Assembly (NCBI RefSeq): GCF_947378715.1
Contig: NZ_CANCLE010000002.1
Span: 14,075-78,074 of the forward strand
From: Phenylobacterium aquaticum
Lineage (GTDB): Bacteria; Pseudomonadota; Alphaproteobacteria; Caulobacterales; Caulobacteraceae
Length of the DNA stretch: 64,000 bases
Direction: 5' to 3'
The position numbers and the translations under genes are program-made. Positions 1 through 9,280 of this stretch are shown one piece after another (the first letter of the stretch is position 1; each line of letters begins with the position of its first letter). The notes under the pieces are model-generated. The model was not told where the DNA came from. It ran no database searches and saw only the letters and a program-made list of their open reading frames with translations.

Positions 1-377
1 AAAAGGAAGAGGCCGATCGCCTCGCCGCCCTGCGCAGCACCCCGGACTTCCAGCCCGGCGACACCGTGCGCGTCAATGTGAAGATCAAGGAAGGCGAACG
101 CGAACGCGTTCAGGCCTACGAAGGTGTCTGCATCGCCCGTCAAGGCGGCGGCATCAATGAGAGCTTCACCGTCCGCAAGATCTCCTTCGGCGAGGGCGTG
201 GAACGTCTGTTCCCCCTGCACTCGCCGAACATCGAATCCATCGAAGTGAAGCGTCGCGGCGTCGTCCGTCGCGCCAAGCTCTATTACCTGCGCGATCGTC
301 GCGGGAAGTCGGCCCGGATCGCCGAGCGCCAGATGTCCTCCACCAAGGACACGGCCAAGGAAACCCCCGAGGCCTAA
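1..377 (+). CDS. rplS: 50S ribosomal protein L19, 5' truncated by window edge
   Basis: This is the C-terminal part of ribosomal protein L19, a large-subunit protein at the 30S-50S interface. The open frame runs in from before the window (first whole codon at base 3) and reads through [16 protein letters not shown], the [17 protein letters not shown] core and the [15 protein letters not shown] motif that is diagnostic of the family. A GTG at 66 would give a shortened protein and is not the start, because conserved L19 sequence lies upstream of it. The C-terminal tail after RIAERQ is a short hydrophilic extension. It is followed by a strong terminator, so it closes an operon (in relatives usually rpsP-rimM-trmD-rplS; this is not visible here). 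Confidence 0.96.
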   Translation, partial: KEEADRLAALRSTPDFQPGDTVRVNVKIKEGERERVQAYEGVCIARQGGGINESFTVRKISFGEGVERLFPLHSPNIESIEVKRRGVVRRAKLYYLRDRRGKSARIAERQMSSTKDTAKETPEA

Positions 378-402
378 GCCGCTATCGCGGTTGGAAATTC
401 AG

Positions 403-432
403 CGGCGGCCCCAGCAATGGGGCCGCCGTTTT
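403..432 (+). terminator. Rho-independent terminator after rplS
   Basis: A perfect 10-bp stem (403-412 with 419-428) with a 6-base loop AGCAAT is followed directly by TTTT. It sits 25 bases after the rplS stop and ends the ribosomal-protein transcript. The convergent LysR gene ends 40 bases further on. Confidence 0.9.
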
Positions 433-473
433 CGTATGCTGAGGCGACGTGGAAGCGAACCGGGCAGGTTCGC

Positions 474-1379
474 CTACCTCTGACGTCCTTCCTGCGAGAA
501 CCGGGTCAGGCCCTCGACCAGGTGGTCGAACATCAGCCGCATGCGGCGCGAGCCCTTCAGGGTCTCGGGCATGGCGACCCAGATATCCAGCTCGAACCCG
601 AAGGCGTTGCCCAGCACCGGCGTCAGGCCATAGCGCCGGCCAAGCGCGTGCTGGATCGCGCCGATCCCCAGGCCGGCGCGGACGGCGGCGATCTGGGCGG
701 CGTCATTGTCCGTGCGGAAATTGAAGATCTCGCGGGTGATCTCGCGGCCGATATTGATCTGTTCCAGGGACTCGATGGTCGGCCGGTTGCGGTCGAAGCC
801 GATCAGCATGTGACCGGCCTCCAGCTCGTCGAGACTGGCCGGCATGCCGCGCCGGGCTATATATTCCGGGGTGGCGTAGAAGCCGACCCCCGTGCTCCCC
901 ACCTTGCGCGCCACCAGCGACCCCTGGGTCGGGCGCACCATGCGCACGGCGATGTCGGCGTCGCGGCGCGACAGATCCTCGGTCTTGTTGGACAGCACCA
1001 GCTCGATCTGGATGTCCGGATGGGCCTCGGCGAACCCCGCCAGGATCTGCGGCAGGACCTCGGCGCCCATGATGTCGCTGGCCGCCAGCCGCACCACCCC
1101 GCCCTTGGCGTCAGAAACCCCAGAAGCGTCGCGCAGGGCCGAGGCGGCGGCGGCGGCCATCTCCTCCAGATGCGGCTTCAAGGTCTGGGCCAGGTCGGTG
1201 GGCGTCAGGCCGCGGGGCGAGCGGATGAACAGTGGCGCGCCGAGATTCTGCTCCAGGGCCTCGATATGGCGGCCGAGCGTCGGCTGGGTCAGGCCCCGCG
1301 CCCGGGCCGCGCCGGAAAAGCTCCCAGCCTGCATGACCGCGTGCAGGCTTTGAAACAGGTCCCAGGCTGGATCGCTCAT
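474..1379 (-). CDS. LysR family transcriptional regulator
   Basis: A 301-residue LysR-type regulator. The N-terminal winged helix-turn-helix covers about residues 5-65 (AGSFSGAARARGLTQPTLGR, then LEQNLGAPLFIRSPRGL). It is followed by a periplasmic-binding-like effector domain that starts near residue 95 (GGVVRLAASDIMGAEVLP). It diverges from the epimerase gene at 1477, with under 100 bases between the two starts. For this family that layout usually means the regulator controls its neighbour and itself. The effector is unknown. The start is the ATG at 1379, which places the HTH at the usual distance from the N-terminus. Confidence 0.9.
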   Translation of the reverse strand: MSDPAWDLFQSLHAVMQAGSFSGAARARGLTQPTLGRHIEALEQNLGAPLFIRSPRGLTPTDLAQTLKPHLEEMAAAAASALRDASGVSDAKGGVVRLAASDIMGAEVLPQILAGFAEAHPDIQIELVLSNKTEDLSRRDADIAVRMVRPTQGSLVARKVGSTGVGFYATPEYIARRGMPASLDELEAGHMLIGFDRNRPTIESLEQINIGREITREIFNFRTDNDAAQIAAVRAGLGIGAIQHALGRRYGLTPVLGNAFGFELDIWVAMPETLKGSRRMRLMFDHLVEGLTRFSQEGRQR

Positions 1380-1476
1380 GCGCTTATGAATACCTGTTCC
1401 ACATCAAACCGCAATTCCGTTCAAGCCGAGCCGGGCCGAGGATCTGACGCATCCGGTGAGACATGGAGATGGACCG

Positions 1477-2481
1477 ATGCGTGAACAATCCCCCCAAGCT
1501 GACACGCCCCTCGCCCTGGTGATCGGCGCCACGGGCTCGATCGGGGGCGCCGTCGCCGCCGCCCTGCTGGCCCATGGCTGGCGCGTGCGGGCCATGAACC
1601 GCAATCCCGCCGCCGCCCGCCGCGACGCGGCCGGTCTGGAAGCCTGCGACTGGGTCCGGGGCGACGCCATGGTGGAGGCTGACCTGGTCGCCGCCGCCCA
1701 GGGCGCGCAGATCATCGTCCATGCCGGCAATCCGGCCGGCTATTCCGGTTGGGCCAAGCTGCTGCCGCCGATGATGGAGAACGTCATCGCCGCCGCCAAG
1801 GCCAGCGGCGCCCGCATCCTGCTGCCCGGCAATGTCTATAACTATGGCCCCGACGCCTGGCCGATGTTCACCGAGACCTCGCCGCAGAACCCCAAGACCC
1901 GCAAGGGCGCGATCCGCGTCGCCCTCGAACAGCGCCTGATCCGCGCGGCTCGCGACGAGGGGGTGCGGACCCTGGTGGTCCGGGCCGGAGACTTCTTCGG
2001 CCCGATCAGCGCCTCATCCTGGCTGACCGAGGGCTGGGTGCGGAAGGACAAGCCGCTCACCGCCGTCGCCCTGCCGGGCCCGGCCGGGATCGCGCACGAC
2101 TGGGCCTATCTGCCGGACCTGGCCGAGAGCATGGCCCAGCTGGCGGATCGCGAGGCCGAACTGGAGGCCTTCGCGCTCTACAACCATCGCGGCCACGTCG
2201 TGACCGGCGAGGAGATGTTCCAGGCCCTGCAACGGGTCGCGGGCCGCAAGCTGAAACGCCAGTCCGTGCCCTGGTTCGCCATGGCCGTGGCCTCGCCCTT
2301 CGTCGAGATGCTGCGCGAGATGATGGAGATGCGCTACCTCTGGGACCATGAGGTGGTGATGGATAACAGCAAGCTGGTCGCCGAACTGGGCGCCGAGCCG
2401 CACACGCCCCTGGATATCGCCCTGCGCCGGACCCTGGAGGGGCAAGGATGCCTCAAACCCAGCGTCCGCATGGCGGCCTGA
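1477..2481 (+). CDS. NAD(P)-dependent epimerase/dehydratase (extended SDR)
   Basis: A 334-residue Rossmann-fold protein of the NAD-dependent epimerase/dehydratase superfamily. The nucleotide-binding glycine motif is GATGSIGG at about residues 17-24. VYNYGPDAWP around residue 120 resembles the family's catalytic YxxxK region but lacks a clear YxxxK, so catalysis is uncertain. The C-terminal half contains the substrate region ending in TPLDIALRRTLEG. I chose the ATG at 1477, behind a GGAG at 1464-1467, rather than an in-frame GTG at 1456. It is probably controlled by the divergent LysR gene. The substrate cannot be told from sequence. Confidence 0.82.
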   Translation: MREQSPQADTPLALVIGATGSIGGAVAAALLAHGWRVRAMNRNPAAARRDAAGLEACDWVRGDAMVEADLVAAAQGAQIIVHAGNPAGYSGWAKLLPPMMENVIAAAKASGARILLPGNVYNYGPDAWPMFTETSPQNPKTRKGAIRVALEQRLIRAARDEGVRTLVVRAGDFFGPISASSWLTEGWVRKDKPLTAVALPGPAGIAHDWAYLPDLAESMAQLADREAELEAFALYNHRGHVVTGEEMFQALQRVAGRKLKRQSVPWFAMAVASPFVEMLREMMEMRYLWDHEVVMDNSKLVAELGAEPHTPLDIALRRTLEGQGCLKPSVRMAA

Positions 2482-2542
2482 GGCATGAAATACCCCAATC
2501 CAGCCCTGGACTTCACCGGGCCGCAGACCCTACATGCGGCCC

Positions 2543-3967
2543 ATGTCCGGCAAGACCCTCTATGACAAGATCTGGGACGCCCACGTCGTCGCTGAACAGG
2601 ACGGCGAGGCGATCCTCTATATCGACCTGCACCTCATCCATGAGGTGACGACGCCCCAGGCCTTCGCGGGCCTCAGGGCGGCGAAGCGCCCCGTGCGCCG
2701 GCCCGATCGCACCCTGGCGGTGGCCGACCACAATATCCCCACCGAGGGCCAGGCGCTCGGCGTGGACAAGGTGGCGGACGAGGAAGCGCGGCTCCAGCTC
2801 CAGACGCTGGAGCGCAACGTGCGCGACAACGGGATCGAGTTCTTTTCGATGGGCGATATCCGCAACGGCATCGTCCATGTGGTCGGGCCTGAGCAGGGCC
2901 GCACCCAACCGGGCATGACCATTGTCTGCGGCGACAGCCACACCTCGACCCACGGCGCCTTCGGGGCTCTGGCCCACGGCATCGGCACCTCTGAGGTCGA
3001 GCATGTGCTGGCCACCCAGACCCTGCGCGCCAAGAAGGCCAAGAACCTGCGGGTGACCATTGACGGCGCCCCGGCTCCCGGTGTCGGCGCCAAGGACTTC
3101 GCCCTCGCCGTGATCGGCGAGATCGGCACCGCCGGCGGCACCGGCTATGTGATCGAATACGCCGGCCAGGCTGTGCGTGATCTTTCGATGGAAGGGCGGA
3201 TGACGCTCTGCAACCTGACCATCGAAGGCGGCGCCCGCGCCGGCCTGGTGGCCCCGGACGACAAGACCTACGCCTATATGATGGGCCGTCCCGCCGCCCC
3301 GAAGGGTGCGGCCTGGGAGATGGCCAAGGCCTATTGGCAGACCATGACCACAGACGACGACGCGGTGTTCGACCGCGAGGTCCGGCTGGACGCCGCCAAG
3401 ATCGCGCCCCTGGTCACCTGGGGCACCAGCCCTGAGGACGTCATCGCCATCACCGACACCGTGCCGGACCCGGCCAGTTTCGCCACGCCGGACAAGCGCG
3501 CCTCGGTCGAGCGCGCCCTCGACTATATGGGTCTCGTGGCCGGCCAACCGATCGCCGAGGCCAAGGTCGACGTGGTGTTCATCGGCTCCTGCACCAACAG
3601 CCGGATCGAGGACCTGCGCGCCGCCGCCGCCATCGTCCAGACCGCCTTCCTCAATGGCCGCATGGTCGCCCCCCATGTGCGGGCCATGGTGGTGCCGGGC
3701 TCCGGACTGGTGAAGGAACAGGCCGAGTCCGAAGGCCTCGACGCCATCTTCAAGGCCTCGGGCTTTGACTGGCGCGAGCCGGGCTGCTCGATGTGCCTGG
3801 GCATGAACCCCGACAAGCTGGCGCCGGGCGAACGCTGCGCCTCGACCTCGAACCGCAATTTCGAGGGCCGTCAGGGCCGGGGCGGCCGCACCCACCTGGT
3901 CAGTCCGGCCATGGCCGCCGCCGCCGCCATCGCCGGCCACCTGGCCGACGTCCGGGATTTCCTGTGA
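2543..3967 (+). CDS. leuC: 3-isopropylmalate dehydratase large subunit
   Basis: LeuC pairs with LeuD to isomerise 2-isopropylmalate to 3-isopropylmalate, the second step of leucine synthesis in the cytoplasm. The 474 residues match the usual 465-480. The [4Fe-4S] ligands are visible as Cys in [12 protein letters not shown] and the CSMC pair near the C-terminus. [14 protein letters not shown] and [14 protein letters not shown] aconitase motifs are also present (here [15 protein letters not shown]). I prefer the ATG at 2543 ([14 protein letters not shown]); an ATG three codons earlier (2534) is possible, and no clear ribosome binding site decides. Its stop codon overlaps the start of the next gene (TGATGA-type), so it is translationally coupled in the leu operon. 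Confidence 0.97.
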   Translation: MSGKTLYDKIWDAHVVAEQDGEAILYIDLHLIHEVTTPQAFAGLRAAKRPVRRPDRTLAVADHNIPTEGQALGVDKVADEEARLQLQTLERNVRDNGIEFFSMGDIRNGIVHVVGPEQGRTQPGMTIVCGDSHTSTHGAFGALAHGIGTSEVEHVLATQTLRAKKAKNLRVTIDGAPAPGVGAKDFALAVIGEIGTAGGTGYVIEYAGQAVRDLSMEGRMTLCNLTIEGGARAGLVAPDDKTYAYMMGRPAAPKGAAWEMAKAYWQTMTTDDDAVFDREVRLDAAKIAPLVTWGTSPEDVIAITDTVPDPASFATPDKRASVERALDYMGLVAGQPIAEAKVDVVFIGSCTNSRIEDLRAAAAIVQTAFLNGRMVAPHVRAMVVPGSGLVKEQAESEGLDAIFKASGFDWREPGCSMCLGMNPDKLAPGERCASTSNRNFEGRQGRGGRTHLVSPAMAAAAAIAGHLADVRDFL

Positions 3968-4824
3968 TGACGATGATCACCGCCCTCGACCATGTCGCCC
4001 TCGCGGTGAACGACCTCGACGCGGCGGTGGCCTCCTATCGCGAGCTTCTGGGGCGTGAGCCCAATTGGCTAGGCGGCGACGGCGGTGCGCGCCACGCCTG
4101 GTTCCAGTTCCCCAACATGGCGCTGGACGTCATCACCCCGCACGGCGAGGGCGCTTTCGGCGACACCATCCGCAAGCACCTGGCCGAGCACGGCGAGGGA
4201 ATCTGGGCCGTGGCCTTCACGGTGGAGAACGCCGAGGCCGCCCAGAAGCTGGTCGGTCGCCGCGGCCTGCGCGGCTCGGTTCCCGGCCCCACCCGCTCAA
4301 CCCATGACGACGGTCGCAAGCGCTATTGGACCACCTCGGCGCTGAACGCCGCCGACACCGGCGGGCTGAACATCCTCTTGGTCGATCCGCCCCGCAGCGG
4401 CGAGCCCTGGCCGCAGTCGCCGGTGATTGGCGATGCGGCTGCGACCGTCACCGAGCTCGACCATGTGGTGGTCCAGACCGCCAACGCCGACCGGGCGCTG
4501 GCCATCTGGGGCGCCAAGCTCGGCCTCGACCTGCGGCTCGACCGCTCCAACGAACAGTGGGGGGTGCGCCAGCTGTTCTTCCGTGCCGGCGCCGCAGTGG
4601 TCGAGATGGCCGCCAGCCTGAAGACGCCCGCCAGCGACGCTCCCGACACGTTCGGCGGCCTGGCATGGCGGGTGGCCGACGCCGAGGCCGCCCAGGCCCG
4701 GATCGCCGCCGCCGGCTTCGAGGTCTCCGAGGTGCGCGTGGGCCGCAAGCCCGGCACCCGCGTCTTCACCGCCCGCCATGTGGCCGCCGGCGTGCCGACC
4801 ATCCTCATTCAGCAGAACGCCTGA
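3967..4824 (+). CDS. VOC family (glyoxalase/bleomycin-resistance fold) protein inside the leu operon
   Basis: A 285-residue protein with two vicinal-oxygen-chelate modules. The first starts at ALDHVALAVNDLDAAVASYRE (residues 5-25) and the second at ELDHVVVQTANADRALAIW (about residue 160). Each begins with the beta-strand/His signature (LDHV) that provides a metal ligand in this superfamily. The total resembles VOC_3 (glyoxalase-like domain) proteins. The start ATG at 3967 overlaps the leuC stop and the gene ends 9 bases before leuD, so it is co-translated with the isopropylmalate isomerase subunits. Its reaction is unknown; a role linked to leucine or a side metabolite is only inference. Confidence 0.85.
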   Translation: MTMITALDHVALAVNDLDAAVASYRELLGREPNWLGGDGGARHAWFQFPNMALDVITPHGEGAFGDTIRKHLAEHGEGIWAVAFTVENAEAAQKLVGRRGLRGSVPGPTRSTHDDGRKRYWTTSALNAADTGGLNILLVDPPRSGEPWPQSPVIGDAAATVTELDHVVVQTANADRALAIWGAKLGLDLRLDRSNEQWGVRQLFFRAGAAVVEMAASLKTPASDAPDTFGGLAWRVADAEAAQARIAAAGFEVSEVRVGRKPGTRVFTARHVAAGVPTILIQQNA

Positions 4825-4833
4825 GGCGCACCC

Positions 4834-5445
4834 ATGAAAGCTTTCACCAAGCTGGACGCCAAGCTGGCCCCCCTGCCGCTGGCCAATATCGACACCGACC
4901 AGATCATCCCCAAGCAGTTCCTCAAGACCGTGGAACGCGAGGGCCTGGCGCGGGGCCTGTTCTACGACTTCCGCTTCGATCCCGAGGGCAAGGAAAAGCC
5001 CGACTTCGTGCTCAACCGCCCGGAATACAAGTCGGCCGGCGTGCTGGTCACCGGCGACAATTTCGGCTGCGGCTCGTCGCGCGAGCATGCCCCCTGGGCG
5101 CTGATGGACTTCGGGATCAGCTGTGTGGTCGCCACCAGCTTCGCCGACATCTTCTACAATAACTGCTTCCAGAACGGCCTGTTGCCCGTGGTGCTGAAGG
5201 CCGACGAGGTCGAGGCCCTGATGGACGAGGCCAAGGGCGGCAACCACATGGTCACGGTCGATCTCGAGGCCCAGACCGTGGTCTCTCCCTCCGGCAAGAC
5301 CTTCGGCTTCCAGATCGACGCCAACCGCAAGGAGAAGATGCTGAAGGGCCTCGACGCCATCGGCGAAACCTTGCAGGCGGCGCTCGACATCGACGTCTTC
5401 GAGAGCAAGCGCGCGCTCGACCGGCCCTGGCTGGAAGACGCATGA
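4834..5445 (+). CDS. leuD: 3-isopropylmalate dehydratase small subunit
   Basis: LeuD, 203 residues, is the swivelling subunit that partners LeuC. Visible signatures are [16 protein letters not shown] near the N-terminus and [15 protein letters not shown] around residues 74-88, the substrate-recognition loop of the small subunit. Length and both motifs match the bacterial leuCD type. The start ATG is at 4834. The stop overlaps the start of the ABM-domain gene by ATGA, so expression is coupled within leuC-VOC-leuD-ABM-leuB. Confidence 0.97.
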   Translation: MKAFTKLDAKLAPLPLANIDTDQIIPKQFLKTVEREGLARGLFYDFRFDPEGKEKPDFVLNRPEYKSAGVLVTGDNFGCGSSREHAPWALMDFGISCVVATSFADIFYNNCFQNGLLPVVLKADEVEALMDEAKGGNHMVTVDLEAQTVVSPSGKTFGFQIDANRKEKMLKGLDAIGETLQAALDIDVFESKRALDRPWLEDA

Positions 5446-5744
5446 CCCTGATCATCGCCGGCACGGTCCGGGTTCCGTCTGGGAATCTCGAGACCTTCCG
5501 CCCCCACATGCTGGCCATGCTTGCGGCCAGCCGGGCCGAGGACGGCTGCCTTGAATATTCCTATGCCGAGGACGTGGCCGAGCCCGGCCTGATCCGGGTG
5601 TTCGAGGCCTGGCGCGACCAGGCCTGCCTCGACGCCCATTTCCAGACCGCCCATATGGCGACCTGGCGCAGCCACTGGCCGCAGTTCGGGGTTTCCGATC
5701 GCCGGCTGTTCGCCTACGAGACGGCCTCCGAACGCGCGCTCTAG
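5442..5744 (+). CDS. ABM-domain (putative quinol monooxygenase) small protein
   Basis: A 100-residue single-domain protein of the antibiotic biosynthesis monooxygenase (dimeric alpha/beta barrel) family. It starts with [22 protein letters not shown] and contains the family core [11 protein letters not shown] followed by [21 protein letters not shown]. Such proteins act as quinol monooxygenases, haem-degrading enzymes or stress-related dimers; which applies here cannot be told. It overlaps leuD by four bases and sits 18 bases before leuB, so it is part of the leucine operon transcript. Confidence 0.85.
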   Translation: MTLIIAGTVRVPSGNLETFRPHMLAMLAASRAEDGCLEYSYAEDVAEPGLIRVFEAWRDQACLDAHFQTAHMATWRSHWPQFGVSDRRLFAYETASERAL

Positions 5745-5762
5745 ACACCTAAGGGTTACCCC

Positions 5763-6815
5763 ATGTCCGACCTGCTCATCCTGCCCGGCGACGGGATCGG
5801 TCCGGAAGTCGTGGCGCAGGTCCGCCGCGTCGCCCATGCCCTGACCCCCGACCTCCAGATCGGCGAGCGGCTGTTCGGCGGCGCCTCCTATGACGAACAC
5901 GGCACACCCCTGACCGAAGAAGCGCTCGCCGCCGCCAAGGCGTCCAAGGCGGTGCTGATGGGCGCGGTCGGCGGGCCGAAATGGGCCAATGTTCCCCGCG
6001 ACAAACGCCCCGAGGCCGGCCTGCTGGCCCTGCGCGCCGGCATGGAGGTGTTCGCCAACCTGCGCCCGGCCCTGTGCTTCAACGCCCTCGCCGACGCCTC
6101 CAGCCTCAAGCGCGAGGTGGTCGAGGGGCTGGACTTCATGATCGTCCGCGAGCTGACCGGCGGCATCTATTTCGGTTCGCCGCGCTATATCGAGGACCTG
6201 GCCGAAGGCGGCCAGCGCGCCGTCGACACCCAGGTCTATACGACCGCCGAGATCGAGCGCGTCGCCCGGGTGGCCTTTGAACTGGCCCGTGGTCGCCGCA
6301 ACAAGGTGACATCGGCCGAGAAGTCCAATGTGATGGATTCCGGCCTGCTCTGGCGCCAGGTGGTCACCGCCCTGCATGCGCGCGACTATGCCGATGTCGA
6401 GCTGGAACACATCCTGGCCGACAACGCCGCCATGCAGATCGTCAAGAACCCCAAGCAGTTCGACGTCATGGTCACCGACAATCTGTTCGGCGACATCCTG
6501 TCGGATATTTCCGCCCAGCTGACCGGCTCGCTCGGCATGTTGCCCTCGGCGGCGCTCGGCGCGGCGGGAAAGCCCGGTCTCTACGAACCGATCCATGGCT
6601 CGGCGCCGGACATCGCGGGGCAAGGCGTGGCCAATCCGCTGGCCGCCATCCTGTCCTTCGAGATGGCCCTGCGCTGGTCGCTGGATCGGTCGGAGGCCGC
6701 CGACCGGCTCTATGCGGCGGTGGTCACGGCGCTGGACGCCGGCGCCCGCACCCGCGACCTGGGTGGGACCCTGACCACGGTCCAGATGGGCGATGCGGTG
6801 CTGGCCGCCCTGTAG
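5763..6815 (+). CDS. leuB: 3-isopropylmalate dehydrogenase
   Basis: LeuB oxidises and decarboxylates 3-isopropylmalate with NAD, the third leucine-specific step. The 350 residues match the family. The N-terminal [16 protein letters not shown], the [10 protein letters not shown] substrate loop (about residues 130-140), [13 protein letters not shown], and the [22 protein letters not shown] signature (about residues 240-262) are all intact. The [16 protein letters not shown] segment forms the cofactor site. It is the last gene of the leu operon; the following 71 bases hold no obvious terminator. Confidence 0.97.
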   Translation: MSDLLILPGDGIGPEVVAQVRRVAHALTPDLQIGERLFGGASYDEHGTPLTEEALAAAKASKAVLMGAVGGPKWANVPRDKRPEAGLLALRAGMEVFANLRPALCFNALADASSLKREVVEGLDFMIVRELTGGIYFGSPRYIEDLAEGGQRAVDTQVYTTAEIERVARVAFELARGRRNKVTSAEKSNVMDSGLLWRQVVTALHARDYADVELEHILADNAAMQIVKNPKQFDVMVTDNLFGDILSDISAQLTGSLGMLPSAALGAAGKPGLYEPIHGSAPDIAGQGVANPLAAILSFEMALRWSLDRSEAADRLYAAVVTALDAGARTRDLGGTLTTVQMGDAVLAAL

Positions 6816-6886
6816 CGCCGCCGTCTCGACTCAACCTGAAGGCGCGCTATAGTCACCCTCGCCGACAAGGCGGCGGAGGGCTGAAC

Positions 6887-7516
6887 GTGACTCCTGAAAA
6901 CCGCGCGGCGGTGATGACCTCGCTGATCGCCGCGGCCTCGGCCGTGGTGGGCGCCCTGGGCGGGGCCTATCTCAAGGGCAATACCGACGTCGCCCTCGCC
7001 GAGCGCAAGTTCTACTCCGACCTGGTCCTGAAGGCGCTGGAGTCGCCCTCGCCGGAAGAGCGGGTCAAGACCCTGCAGATGCTGACCAAGACCCACCTGA
7101 TCAAGGATAAGGAGGTCAGCGAGGGGGTCGAGGCCTATGCCAAGGAGGCCAGCGCCAATCCAGGGATCGTGCCTCAGGTCAAGCCGACCACCGCCGTCGC
7201 GTCCGCCCCGCCGCCGCCGAGCGAGGGGACCCGGGTCTATCTGCTGTCCGGGACCGCCGCGCGCGCCGAGGACTTCACGGTGCTGAAGGCCGAGTTGTCC
7301 GCAGCCCATGTCCAGTTGCTGGGCGCCAAGACCATCGTCGACGCTGGCCGCCAGGACGGGCCTGAGATTCGCTATTTCTTCGCCGACGACGCCAATACCG
7401 CCAAGGCGATCCTCGAGCACGTCAACTTCGCGCTCAAGGGCCGCACCTTCACCGTGAAGCAGTACCAGGACAGCCAGGTCCGGCCCGGCTATGTCGAGGT
7501 CTGGCTGGGGCGATAG
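6887..7516 (+). CDS. Hypothetical membrane-anchored protein
   Basis: A 209-residue protein I do not recognise. It begins with GTG behind a GGAGG-like run (cggaggg, 6874-6880). Residues 10-30 (VMTSLIAAASAVVGALGGAYL) form one likely membrane segment. Next come a charged helix-rich stretch with a recurring leucine pattern, a Pro/Ala linker near residue 105-113 and a globular C-terminal part beginning GTRVYLLSGTAARAEDFTVLKAEL and ending in an aromatic strand YVEVWLGR. That last part loosely resembles the LytR_C/SPOR-like alpha-beta folds, but I would not assign it. Base composition matches its neighbours. Confidence 0.7.
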   Translation: MTPENRAAVMTSLIAAASAVVGALGGAYLKGNTDVALAERKFYSDLVLKALESPSPEERVKTLQMLTKTHLIKDKEVSEGVEAYAKEASANPGIVPQVKPTTAVASAPPPPSEGTRVYLLSGTAARAEDFTVLKAELSAAHVQLLGAKTIVDAGRQDGPEIRYFFADDANTAKAILEHVNFALKGRTFTVKQYQDSQVRPGYVEVWLGR

Positions 7517-7582
7517 AGCATCTCCCGAAGAGTGTGACGCACGTTTCCGATCCGGAAATACTCTAACTCTTTGATTTAGAGC
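7515..7582. repeat. REP-like intergenic element (alphaproteobacterial type)
   Basis: The 68 bases between two convergent genes read like the short dispersed element common between genes of Rhizobiales and Caulobacterales: it starts AGAGCAT, has a TCCGATCCGGA inverted core, and ends CTCTTTGATTTAGAGC. The ends AGAGC and GCTCT are complementary and can fold, so it could also act as a bidirectional terminator for the hypothetical gene and the DUF6134 gene. The family assignment is from memory of the motif, not from a search. Confidence 0.5.
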
Positions 7583-7585
7583 CGG

Positions 7586-8233
7586 TCAGACCCGCCGATA
7601 CTCCATCACCGAGCCGTCCTTCAGCCGACCCTTGAGCGCCAGCCACGATCCGTCGGCGTCGTACCAGTCGTCGATCTCGGCCTCGCCGCGCACCGACCAC
7701 AGCGTCGCGGCTGTCCGCCCGCCGGGCGCCGCGAGGCCGTCGGGCCGGCGGCGCGCGGTCACCTGCAGCATCTTGCCCTCCTGTGGATTGAACAGCGGGC
7801 CGGCCAGGGCCTGGGGGTTCCAATGGGTGAAGGGCGAAGCGCCGACCGGGGCCTGGACGCGGGTCTTGGCGGTCTGGATCAGCACCCCGCCGGCCTGGCG
7901 CTCGGCCTCGACCTTCTGGGCCTTGCCATTGGCGTCGGTGGTGGTCTCCAGGCTGGCGAAGTGGCCCGCCTGCCAGCGTTCCACGGCGTGGTGGCGATAG
8001 CGATAGACCGGCACGGGGCCGAGCCTGACCAGCATCTGCACCTCGGTGGTGACCAGGGGCGCCGCCGGATCGCCGGCGAAGCTCATCTGATGTTCGCCGA
8101 TGTGGGCGCCGTTGCGATAGACCCCGAACACCAGCCGGCGCGGGGCGGTCGCCCAGGCGACGATCGGCGTTCCCAGCGCCAGGCCGATGCCGATCAAGGC
8201 GCGGCGGGACAGACCGTCCAGGGGTTGGGGCAT
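7586..8233 (-). CDS. DUF6134-like exported protein with Tat-type signal
   Basis: A 215-residue protein that matches my recollection of the DUF6134 family. The N-terminus has a twin-arginine motif (SRRALIGIG, residues 9-17) and a hydrophobic stretch ending AWATA, pointing to export by the Tat route. The mature part is beta-rich: FGVYRNGAHIGEHQMSF, then VYRYRHHAVERWQAG, and a C-terminal DDWYDADGSWLALKGRLKDGSVMEYRRV. Paired-strand repeats of this type suggest a periplasmic lipocalin-like or barrel fold; function is unknown. It starts at ATG 8233, 67 bases downstream of the MarR-GNAT gene on the same strand, and may be co-transcribed. Confidence 0.7.
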   Translation of the reverse strand: MPQPLDGLSRRALIGIGLALGTPIVAWATAPRRLVFGVYRNGAHIGEHQMSFAGDPAAPLVTTEVQMLVRLGPVPVYRYRHHAVERWQAGHFASLETTTDANGKAQKVEAERQAGGVLIQTAKTRVQAPVGASPFTHWNPQALAGPLFNPQEGKMLQVTARRRPDGLAAPGGRTAATLWSVRGEAEIDDWYDADGSWLALKGRLKDGSVMEYRRV

Positions 8234-8300
8234 CGCGGACCTCCGTCGAACGGGACCCTGGGGATACGCGCGAACCGGGAGGCGGGATGCATGGGCCGCC

Positions 8301-9227
8301 TCAGAGCCTCAGCCGCCAGGTCTCCCCCACCAGCGGAACCCCGATGGTCATGTGCGGCGTCTGGTCGATCAGCTCGAAGCCGGCGGCGGCGTAGACGCCC
8401 CGGGCCGCGGTCAGGATCGACTGGGTCCAGAGACTGACCTCGTCATATCCGCAAGCCCGGGCGAAGGCGACACACTGGGCCACCAGCCGCTTGCCCAGGC
8501 CCAGTCCCCGGGCCGAGGGCTCGATCAGCAGCAGGCGCAGCTTGGCCTGGCCCGGCCGGTCGCCCTGGACCAGGAACACCGAGCCCAGCCGCGCGCCCTC
8601 ACGCTCGGCGATCCAGCAGTGCTCGCGCGCCGGCTCGAGGCGCTCGACGAAGTCGGCGCAGATCCGGGCGACCAGGGCCTCGAACCGCTCATCCCAGCCA
8701 TAGTCGCGGGCATAGAGGGTGGCGTGGCGTTCGGTCACCCAGCCCATGTCGCCCACCCGATGCGACCGCAGTCGGATGTCGCCTGGGGCCGGGGCGCCGA
8801 GCAGGGTCTCGATCTCGCCCATGGCGGCGGTGAGACGCGCGCGCTGGTCGGACGCCAGCGTCCCGATCATGGCCTCGACGGCGCCTTCAGCGACCCGGCG
8901 CAGATGCTCATAGGCGGCCCAGCCCGGGTCCGTGAGGCTGAGGGTCCAGCTGCGCCCGTCCTCGGCTGAGCGGACGCGGGCGATCAGGGCCTTGCCCTCG
9001 AAGCGCTTGAGAATGCGGCTGAGATATCCGGCGTCCAGGCCGGTGCGCAGGGCCAGGAGGCCGGGGGTCAGGTTCGGGCCCGCCTGGGCGATCTCATAGA
9101 GCACCCGCCCCTCCGCCAGGCCGAAGGGCTCGCCCAGGTGGGCCTCATCCAGGGCGCCGATCTGGCGGGTGTAGAAGCGGTTGAAGCGCCGGATGGCGGC
9201 GACGGGTTCGGGCGGGATTTCGGGCAT
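8301..9227 (-). CDS. MarR-type HTH regulator fused to GNAT acetyltransferase
   Basis: A 308-residue fusion. Residues 1-140 form a MarR winged helix (FYTRQIGALDE, LTPGLLALRTGLDAGYLSRILKRFE, then the wing ARVRSAEDGRSWTLSLTDPG). Residues 150-308 form a GNAT domain with the acetyl-CoA loop ARGLGLGKRLV and a terminal VYAAAGFELID strand. Fusions of this kind are known as bifunctional HTH/GNAT proteins; substrate and ligand are unknown. A perfect 19-base palindrome lies 35 bases upstream of its start and is the obvious autoregulatory operator. It follows the PLP decarboxylase on the same strand with 50 bases between. Confidence 0.9.
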   Translation of the reverse strand: MPEIPPEPVAAIRRFNRFYTRQIGALDEAHLGEPFGLAEGRVLYEIAQAGPNLTPGLLALRTGLDAGYLSRILKRFEGKALIARVRSAEDGRSWTLSLTDPGWAAYEHLRRVAEGAVEAMIGTLASDQRARLTAAMGEIETLLGAPAPGDIRLRSHRVGDMGWVTERHATLYARDYGWDERFEALVARICADFVERLEPAREHCWIAEREGARLGSVFLVQGDRPGQAKLRLLLIEPSARGLGLGKRLVAQCVAFARACGYDEVSLWTQSILTAARGVYAAAGFELIDQTPHMTIGVPLVGETWRLRL

Positions 9228-9261
9228 GGCGCGTCGCCTCCGCGCTCAGGAAACACCCATA

Positions 9262-9280
9262 TAATTGACTAAGTCAATTA
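9262..9280. promoter_or_regulatory. Perfect palindrome, likely MarR-type operator
   Basis: TAATTGACT-A-AGTCAATTA is a perfect 9-1-9 inverted repeat in the gap before the MarR-GNAT gene, overlapping the stop codon of the decarboxylase. Its AT-rich composition contrasts with the surroundings. MarR proteins bind palindromes of about this length over their own promoters, so autoregulation by the downstream gene is the natural reading. Confidence 0.75.

Noticed and set aside
2485..2565. Small ORF between the epimerase gene and leuC as a leucine leader peptide
   Set aside because: It has no run of leucine codons and no following hairpin; it overlaps the leuC start and is best explained as chance.
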